11,241 nucleotides of DNA. Origin: JANXSF01 sp031394025 (GTDB lineage: Bacteria; Acidobacteriota; Terriglobia; Bryobacterales; Bryobacteraceae). Of the stretch, positions 7,397-11,241 are shown in pieces. How positions within the stretch are numbered: the stretch's first letter is position 1; every line of letters starts with the position of its first letter. A model generated the notes under the pieces. It was not told the DNA's origin. It saw nothing but the letters and a program-made list of their open reading frames with translations, and searched no databases. A program made the position numbers and the translations under genes. The DNA lies in NCBI GenBank assembly GCA_031394025.1, contig JANMWO010000128.1, positions 1-11,241 on the forward strand, written 5' to 3'.

Positions 7397-7719
7397 TCCC
7401 GGACCGCAGTGATATCTGGTGGGTCGCCTTGGATCCAACGCTCGGCTCAGAAATTCGCAAGACACCTTGTGTCGTGATTTCGATCAAGGTGCTTAATGAA
7501 AGGCGTAGAACCGTGATCGTTATCCCTCTGTCGAGTTCACCTAAAGCCAGTCCGCCGATCCTGATTGCGATTTGCTGTGATGGGCAGCCTACAGTGGCGG
7601 TGACTGACCAAATCCGAGCCGTGTCAAAAGAGCGATTGCGAAGTCGTCTTGGCGAAGTCACAACAGAGGAGATGTCGGCACTGGAGAATGGCCTGAGACA
7701 GATCCTGCAATTAGGGTAA
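7387..7719 (+). CDS. MazF/PemK-family endoribonuclease toxin, active-site arginine apparently missing
   Basis: This 110-aa protein matches the MazF/PemK fold: DIWWVALDPTLGSEIRK near the N-terminus, then PCVVIS, VIPLSSSP, and AVTDQIRAVSKERL. These toxins cleave single-stranded mRNA. In most members the second stretch reads RPxVV, and that arginine is catalytic (R29 in E. coli MazF). Here the codons at 7459-7467 read Lys-Thr-Pro-Cys with no arginine before the proline, as if one codon was lost, so activity may be weak or absent. The start is GTG 7387, or GTG 7393, which would give a GTGA overlap with the antitoxin stop. The reading frame is otherwise intact and of normal length. Confidence 0.78.
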   Translation: MEVIPDRSDIWWVALDPTLGSEIRKTPCVVISIKVLNERRRTVIVIPLSSSPKASPPILIAICCDGQPTVAVTDQIRAVSKERLRSRLGEVTTEEMSALENGLRQILQLG

Positions 7720-7745
7720 TGAAAAGCAGCGTAACACCCGTCTGA

Positions 7746-7847
7746 TCTCGATTTACCTGGAGTATAACCATATCCGGTAACTGGCATATTGTTTTCCCGC
7801 TTGAAGTTGGAAATGCGCTTGATGTTGATCTTCTGGACTATCACTAA
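7746..7847 (+). pseudogene. HigB toxin, C-terminal stump
   Basis: The frame from 7746 to the TAA at 7845-7847 encodes 33 residues. They contain TWSITISGNWHIVF and end in DVDLLDYH, the hallmark C-terminus of RelE/HigB toxins (usual length about 92 aa). An in-frame TGA lies at 7743-7745 and no upstream start or N-terminal two thirds is found, since the MazF-like gene ends only 26 nt earlier. The remnant sits 23 nt before a HigA-like gene, the normal HigB-HigA order. It cannot encode a working toxin. Confidence 0.72.
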
Positions 7848-7852
7848 AACGT

Positions 7853-7860
7853 AAGGAGGG
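7853..7860 (+). promoter_or_regulatory. Strong Shine-Dalgarno site for the HigA-like gene
   Basis: AAGGAGGG lies 10 nt before the ATG at 7871. It is the best ribosome binding site in the window and has survived although both the gene before it and the gene after it are damaged. Confidence 0.6.
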
Positions 7861-7870
7861 AAATAAAAAC

Positions 7871-8168
7871 ATGCCGATGAAAAACCCGCCGCATCCCGGC
7901 CACTCCATCAAGGACGCTTGCCTTGAACCCTTGGGGTTGAGTGTGACCGAAGGCGCCAAAGTCTTGGGAGTAGCTCGTCATACTCTCTCCCGAGTCTTCA
8001 AACGGGCAAGCTGGAATATCGCCTGAAATGGCGATCAGGTTGGAAAAAGCCGGATGGTCGAACGCGGATCATTGGCTGCGTCTGCAAGCCGCCTATGATC
8101 TTGCCCAAGCCCGTCGGCGTGAAGGGGATATCAAAGTCAGGCGTTACCAGCCTCAATTGGCCTTGTAA
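7871..8168 (+). pseudogene. HigA-type XRE antitoxin with a +1 frameshift
   Basis: The first frame starts MPMKNPPHPG at ATG 7871 and reads through the start of the helix-turn-helix (LGLSVTEGAKVLGVARHTLSRV). It ends at a TGA at 8024-8026 after 51 aa. The rest of HigA continues in the +1 frame: NGQAGISPEMAIRL, then WLRLQAAYDLAQARR and IKVRRYQPQLAL to the TAA at 8166-8168. The two parts join cleanly if one A is removed from the AAA at about 7999-8001. The restored protein would be about 98 aa, normal for HigA (DNA-binding antitoxin and autorepressor). A sequencing error would give the same picture, but the truncated HigB beside it favours real decay. Confidence 0.78.
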
Positions 8169-8209
8169 AAACTGTTCGGCGCTGGACGTTGCCGAAAAGG
8201 GGAGTGCGC

Positions 8210-8330
8210 ATGAACACCGAAACCTATAAAAACGTGATCATTGGAAGCGGTGAGGGTGGAAAAGTTCTCGCCTGGCATCTTGCCGAAGCAGGGGAACAAA
8301 CCATGGTCGTCGAGCGGCAGTGGATCGGTC
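8210..8330 (+). pseudogene. N-terminal fragment of an FAD-dependent pyridine nucleotide-disulfide oxidoreductase
   Basis: Starting at ATG 8210, with GGGGAG 5 nt upstream, about 40 codons encode NVIIGSGEGGKVLAWHLAEA then VVERQWIG. This is the FAD-binding Rossmann start of the mercuric reductase/dihydrolipoamide dehydrogenase family. In relatives the next residues are the redox pair in a GSCPNxxC-type motif. Here similarity ends at about 8330, just before it, and the frame runs on in unrelated residues to a stop at 8488. The remnant lacks the active site, NADPH domain and dimer interface, so it cannot be a working enzyme. The family is normally about 450-480 aa. Confidence 0.72.
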
Positions 8331-8669
8331 GATTAATAGTCTTCGACGATGCACTCTCCAATGGCGATCTGAACCTTTTAAGCCCGTCTGTTTGTGAGTT
8401 GCTCGTACCACACGGTACAACAACCGATGTTTCAGGAAAGTGGGGGAAGCAAGTCTTACACTTTGCTGTGCCGCTTCTTGAGCCTTAACCTGAGGATCGC
8501 CACACTCAAAGAATTGCCATCCCATTAGAAATACTTTGCTTGCTGGCGGCAGCCAGTTCCATTCTTTCGCTTCTTCAATAATTATGCTTACAAGTTGGCC
8601 TCCGAACGCTGCGGCATCGGCAAACACGGCCCGATTGCCTTTTGTAGACAACTTCGAAATCGGATCCAT
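8331..8669 (-). other. Unassigned stretch with a possible minus-strand coding fragment
   Basis: No convincing gene fills 8331-8732. A minus-strand frame opens at ATG 8669 (MDPISKLSTKGNRAVFADAA, then a WNWLPPASKVFLMGWQFFECGD stretch in two parts) and reads through to 8238. Its last third is only the antisense of the oxidoreductase fragment. The part before about 8331 has a natural-looking composition, but I do not recognise a family. Residue order near its end (TGLKGSDRHW) suggests decay. The flank at 8670-8732 is AT-rich (ATATTCTTTTATATTC on the plus strand) and holds no clear terminator hairpin. Confidence 0.3.
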
Positions 8670-8732
8670 GAAGGTAAATATTCTTTTATATTCTTTCCAC
8701 TTGCATGTTAAAGTATTCAACCATCGTCAGGT

Positions 8733-9509
8733 TTAGAAACACGCACCAAGCAATTGCCGTGCCGCCTTGGGCAAATCGTTGAACGAGAATTCAACCGACT
8801 CATTCGGAAACAGATCTGAAATCAATAGCGATTTCGCCGGTAACCTCATGCCTGCATTTCGCGAATCTTTTTTCCCTTCGTAAAGGTTCACCGCTGCCGG
8901 GCCTGTGATTACTGCGCTCCCGTTACCCATCTTTTCGGTTCCCTCAACCTTGTACGTATACGTTGTCTTTCCGTCGACAACAGCGGACAAGGTTCCCGTC
9001 TGCGGACTCGGTGACCAGGATAGTTGCATCTCCCCTTCATGCGCCTCAACGTTGCAGGTCAGCACCAATCGGTACATCGCACTTACGCTGGTATTTCTGG
9101 CTAAAGGCAACTCCCGCAGGATGCTCGCCGTCAGCAGCGGCGCATGAGTCGTTGGGTCTTGTGTGTGCTCCACGCCCCATTCCTTGGCCCGAGCCGCCCG
9201 AACCGTAAGGGCATTAAAAAGCCCATCGATTGTTGATTTCTCAGGTGGTTTTATACCTGCCGCGCCCATTGCTCCACCGTTTAGTTTGCTGACCAACATG
9301 GCCGCTAAGCTGGGGGCTGCTTCTGCCGCATCGAAATGTTGCAGAGAAAGACCGCCGTTCCTCACCGCATCGGTATGGCAGACCGCGCAATACTGATGCA
9401 CCAACGCGTTTTGTTGTGCCACAGGCATAGCGTCGCTGGCAAATACAGTTGGGACTACGGACGAAATAATCATCCAACCGGCAATGAATGTGCTAAATCT
9501 ATGACGCAT
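8733..9509 (-). CDS. Secreted single-haem c-type cytochrome domain protein
   Basis: This is a 258-aa exported protein. From the ATG at 9509 it begins with a signal peptide (residues 1-24, ending PTVFA before S25). One CxxCH haem site, CAVCH (41-45), follows in YCAVCHTDAVRNGGLSL, the form seen in planctomycete and acidobacterial secreted cytochromes. M28 is too early to be a ligand; NGGAMG is the likely distal methionine region. The C-terminal half (after about 140) is beta-rich and of no family I recognise (WSPSPQTGTLSAVVDG, YTYKVEG). The frame is open back to 9560, but the signal peptide places the start at 9509, only 4 nt after the stop of the upstream gene, so the two are probably translated together. 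A role in periplasmic electron transfer is inferred from the haem motif. Confidence 0.72.
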   Translation of the reverse strand: MRHRFSTFIAGWMIISSVVPTVFASDAMPVAQQNALVHQYCAVCHTDAVRNGGLSLQHFDAAEAAPSLAAMLVSKLNGGAMGAAGIKPPEKSTIDGLFNALTVRAARAKEWGVEHTQDPTTHAPLLTASILRELPLARNTSVSAMYRLVLTCNVEAHEGEMQLSWSPSPQTGTLSAVVDGKTTYTYKVEGTEKMGNGSAVITGPAAVNLYEGKKDSRNAGMRLPAKSLLISDLFPNESVEFSFNDLPKAARQLLGACF

Positions 9510-9513
9510 TGCG

Positions 9514-10158
9514 CTACTGTTTCTTGGGCACTGGTGGCGCTTGTGCTTCCACCGAAACATCCGAAAATATTACGGTGTCTGCTGCGTCCGCCCGATGCGA
9601 ACAAACGGCCAGCCCCACCAGCACCGGGTTCTGAAACGAAACCTCAGTATGCGCGATTTCCTTCAGTTCAGCCCCGTCCTTTCCAATGAACATATACATT
9701 TTGACACCCGTGCGCACCAGCTTGATTTTGAATGTCCCCGGACCATCAAACGGCGGATCAAACGTGTTGGTCTCATCCCCGGATTTGCTACGCCATTGAA
9801 GCCCAGGCATGCCGTTACCGTGAATCAGGACATCGGCGTAAGTGGCATCCGTGTCCAGCGTCTGGCGCACCATAATACCTGCCTTGCGATGCTCGTTGCC
9901 CTGACCGAGGAAGCGCATGGTGGCCGTCACGGTGAAGTTGCCGGTGATCTCTCGCCAAGCATATTGGAACTGATCCTGTTTGCCCCAAATGTTGGCCCCA
10001 GCACCGGTGATGCGATACTGCCCGGTTGCCGCATCAAATGCAGTGGACCCTTTGATCGCCGGACCGCCCACATCCCCAGAGCTTGTAAAGATGCCCAAAG
10101 TTTCACTCTGCGGAAACACTGGAGCGGAAAGCAGACCGATAAGTATAAGGTGACGCAT
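9514..10158 (-). CDS. Secreted concanavalin-like beta-sandwich protein, copy 2 of a tandem pair
   Basis: This is a 214-aa exported protein beginning MRHLILIGLL with a signal peptide to about residue 16. The remainder is one beta-sandwich domain with LGIFTSSGDVGGPAIKGS, GQYRITGAGANIWGKQDQF, GNFTVTATMRF, EHRKAGIMVRQTLDTDATYA and IFSDVSVE. The same domain occurs in acidobacterial proteins next to TolB/WD40-like propellers and resembles the DUF1349 concanavalin-like group. No catalytic residues are evident, so carbohydrate or ligand binding is only a guess. The frame is open three codons further up (ATG 10167), but a -10 element lies 1 nt from that codon and 10 nt from 10158, which favours the shorter start. 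It lies 27 nt after its paralogue and 4 nt before the cytochrome gene. Confidence 0.75.
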   Translation of the reverse strand: MRHLILIGLLSAPVFPQSETLGIFTSSGDVGGPAIKGSTAFDAATGQYRITGAGANIWGKQDQFQYAWREITGNFTVTATMRFLGQGNEHRKAGIMVRQTLDTDATYADVLIHGNGMPGLQWRSKSGDETNTFDPPFDGPGTFKIKLVRTGVKMYMFIGKDGAELKEIAHTEVSFQNPVLVGLAVCSHRADAADTVIFSDVSVEAQAPPVPKKQ

Positions 10159-10168
10159 AGTTGGCATA

Positions 10169-10174
10169 ATTATA
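10169..10174 (-). promoter_or_regulatory. -10 element (TATAAT) for the second paralogue
   Basis: A perfect TATAAT on the minus strand sits in the 27-nt gap between the two paralogues, 10 nt before the ATG at 10158. Transcription from it would leave a leader of only about 3-4 nt. No Shine-Dalgarno site or clear -35 is seen. It suggests the second paralogue and the cytochrome can be transcribed independently of the first. Confidence 0.45.
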
Positions 10175-10185
10175 GTTCCTGGTGA

Positions 10186-10827
10186 TTAAGGCTTCGCTGC
10201 GGGCGTGGGCAATTGTTCCACCAATACATCGGAAAACAACACCGTGTTGGTGGCTTCTTTCGTGTGCGAGCTAACCCCAAGCCCCAGTAATATCGGGCTG
10301 CCCAACTGATTTATGGTGTGTCCCAGTTCGCGTAAGGGAGCGCCGTCTTTGGCGATCCACACGGTGATGGAAGTGCCTTGCCGCACCAGTTTCAGATTCC
10401 AAATCCCCGGACCTTCCATTGGAAAATCGACTGTATTTGTGTTGTCGGCCTTGGTGTTGCGGAACTGAATCGCAGGCGTACCATCAGCGTGAATGGCCAG
10501 GTGAACAAATGGGGAATCGGTGTCCAGGCTTTTGCGGAGCATGAGGACAGCCTTGCGATGCGCCACTCCTTCAGTGAGGAACTTAGCGGTGGCGGTAACG
10601 GAAAAATTGCCCGACATTTCCCGCCAAATATAATGAAACTGGTCCGCTTTGCCCCAAATGTCGGAACCCGAACCAGTGATTTTGTACTGCCCGGTGGATG
10701 CAGTAAACTCCGCCGACCCCTTCAGGGGAGGAGCACCTACGTCGTTGGAATCGGTGAAGGAACCAAACTTTCCGGTCTCAGCGAAGGAGGTAGCAACGAA
10801 TAGGCAAGTGAGCAACAGTTCACGCAT
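10186..10827 (-). CDS. Secreted concanavalin-like beta-sandwich protein, copy 1 of a tandem pair
   Basis: This is a 213-aa exported protein starting MRELLLTCLFVATSFA, a typical signal peptide ending at A16. The mature part is a single domain closely matching its downstream neighbour: FGSFTDSNDVGAPPLKGS, GQYKITGSGSDIWGKADQF, GNFSVTATAKF, HRKAVLMLRKSLDTDS and LFSDVLVE. About half the aligned positions are identical, and the order and spacing are preserved, so the pair arose by tandem duplication. The frame is open to 10938, but the signal peptide and a -10 element 6 nt before 10827 fix the start there. It resembles the TolB-associated or DUF1349-like beta-sandwich group. Binding partner unknown. 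Confidence 0.75.
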   Translation of the reverse strand: MRELLLTCLFVATSFAETGKFGSFTDSNDVGAPPLKGSAEFTASTGQYKITGSGSDIWGKADQFHYIWREMSGNFSVTATAKFLTEGVAHRKAVLMLRKSLDTDSPFVHLAIHADGTPAIQFRNTKADNTNTVDFPMEGPGIWNLKLVRQGTSITVWIAKDGAPLRELGHTINQLGSPILLGLGVSSHTKEATNTVLFSDVLVEQLPTPAAKP

Positions 10828-10833
10828 GACAAG

Positions 10834-10839
10834 ATTGTA
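10834..10839 (-). promoter_or_regulatory. -10 element (TACAAT) of a probable leaderless promoter
   Basis: TACAAT on the minus strand ends 6 nt before the ATG at 10827, so the transcript would start at or within a base or two of the start codon. No ribosome binding site is present. No convincing -35 hexamer is seen. The layout matches that in front of the GH5 gene. Confidence 0.5.
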
Positions 10840-10907
10840 TCCGAATTCAGGCTCACATTGATTAGGCTTCTGGGATCTGCGGGGGAGGGTGGGGTCAACC
10901 AGTCCAC

Positions 10908-11241
10908 CTAAAGAACGGTGAAACCCCACTTGATCCAATTCTTCGCGTGCTTCTCAAAGTGTGGAGCGGGTAAAGAAACAACTAGCAAATTACGTGCACG
11001 GCTCATGGCAACGTAAGCCAAACGCCTATCTTCGCAACTCTCTTCTATCGCCACAGCCTTAGCAACCGAGTTCCAAAACGTAGTGCTTCCCAGGACTAGA
11101 ACTGCGTCGATACTTTCGCCCTTCACTTTATGAATCGTTTCTTGGCGGATTGACGGAAACAGTGACTCGTTCTGAAACAGGGGCAGTTCAAGTTGGTTCT
11201 ATGACAGTCCGTTTTTCCGAATCTTCTGCCCAAGATTTGGC
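10908..11241 (-). CDS. UvrD/Rep-type (superfamily 1) helicase, C-terminal fragment at window edge
   Basis: The 3' end of an ATP-dependent DNA helicase gene runs off the window. Motif V is visible (TIHKVKGESIDAVLV, about 11102-11147), followed by motif VI (RRLAYVAMSRARNLLVV, about 10977-11027). The protein ends in HFEKHAKNWIKWGFTVL. The KVKGES form of motif V recalls UvrD-like helicases encoded beside OLD-family nucleases (Gabija-like pairs), but that partner would lie outside the window. The frame carrying the motifs has an in-frame TAG at 11199-11201. The upstream frame (AKSWAEDSEKRTVIEPT) ends in TGA at 11188-11190. Either the coding sequence is frameshifted between 11188 and 11201 or the upstream frame is noncoding. 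Only the C-terminus can be judged. Confidence 0.7.

Noticed and set aside
7245..7844. Minus-strand open frame of 199 codons across the toxin-antitoxin region
   Set aside because: It lies opposite the MazF-like gene and the HigB stump, both of which have recognisable motifs; residues are Arg- and Ser-rich with no domain.
7746..8168. Programmed +1 frameshift in HigA
   Set aside because: There is no slow codon or Shine-Dalgarno-like stimulator at the AAA site and the neighbouring toxin is destroyed; simple mutation or sequencing error is more likely.
8331..8488. Plus-strand continuation of the oxidoreductase fragment as a real novel C-terminus
   Set aside because: The residues after position 40 match no known extension and lack every later motif of the family; chance read-through is simpler.
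9510..9560. Longer N-terminus for the cytochrome protein
   Set aside because: The extra 17 residues are basic, overlap the previous gene and precede a good signal peptide.
9541..10185. Plus-strand open frame of 214 codons opposite the second beta-sandwich gene
   Set aside because: The minus strand has a signal peptide, a paralogue next door and a promoter element; the plus-strand product looks like an antisense translation.
10828..10938. Longer N-terminus for the first beta-sandwich protein
   Set aside because: The extra 37 residues are polar and would bury the signal peptide; the -10 element lies within them.

Overview
The window most likely comes from an acidobacterium of the Solibacter/Bryobacter group. 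The main evidence is the C-terminal half of the first gene, which matches the 'Solibacter usitatus C-terminal' domain (TIGR03437), a domain expanded almost only in that group. Secreted concanavalin-like proteins and a planctomycete/acidobacteria-style secreted c-type cytochrome fit the same assignment. Base composition is moderate in G+C. No rRNA, tRNA, CRISPR array or complete insertion sequence is visible.

Layout. (1) 84-2039, plus strand: a secreted GH5 beta-mannanase-type glycoside hydrolase fused to a TIGR03437 domain, behind a leaderless-type promoter. (2) 2036-7029, minus strand: a tight three-gene operon, read from high to low coordinates, of a DUF2760 protein, an Hsp70-like ATPase of 603 aa, and a second Hsp70-like protein of 886 aa with a long C-terminal DUF3731-type extension. 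The last gene converges on the hydrolase and shares its stop tetranucleotide CTAG. (3) 7130-8735: a decaying accessory patch. It holds a triple ATCTGCG repeat, a MazE/MazF-like pair with apparent internal losses, a HigB stump followed by a frameshifted HigA, the first 40 codons of a flavin disulfide oxidoreductase that stops just before its redox cysteines, and a stretch of unassigned sequence. (4) 8733-10827, minus strand: two tandem paralogous secreted beta-sandwich proteins followed by a secreted single-haem c-type cytochrome, probably co-transcribed. (5) 10908-11241, minus strand: the C-terminal end of a UvrD/Rep-type helicase, cut by the window edge and possibly frameshifted.

The item with most biological interest is the DUF2760/Hsp70/Hsp70-DUF3731 operon. 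It is a recurrent gene cluster whose function is, to my knowledge, unestablished. It encodes two paired, divergent Hsp70 ATPases with no J-protein, nucleotide exchange factor or CIRCE-type heat-shock operator nearby. Stop/start coupling (an ATGA overlap and a 9-nt gap) and TTG starts on its first two genes suggest a deliberately tuned, stoichiometric complex. The accessory patch between the two healthy operons looks like a graveyard of toxin-antitoxin modules.
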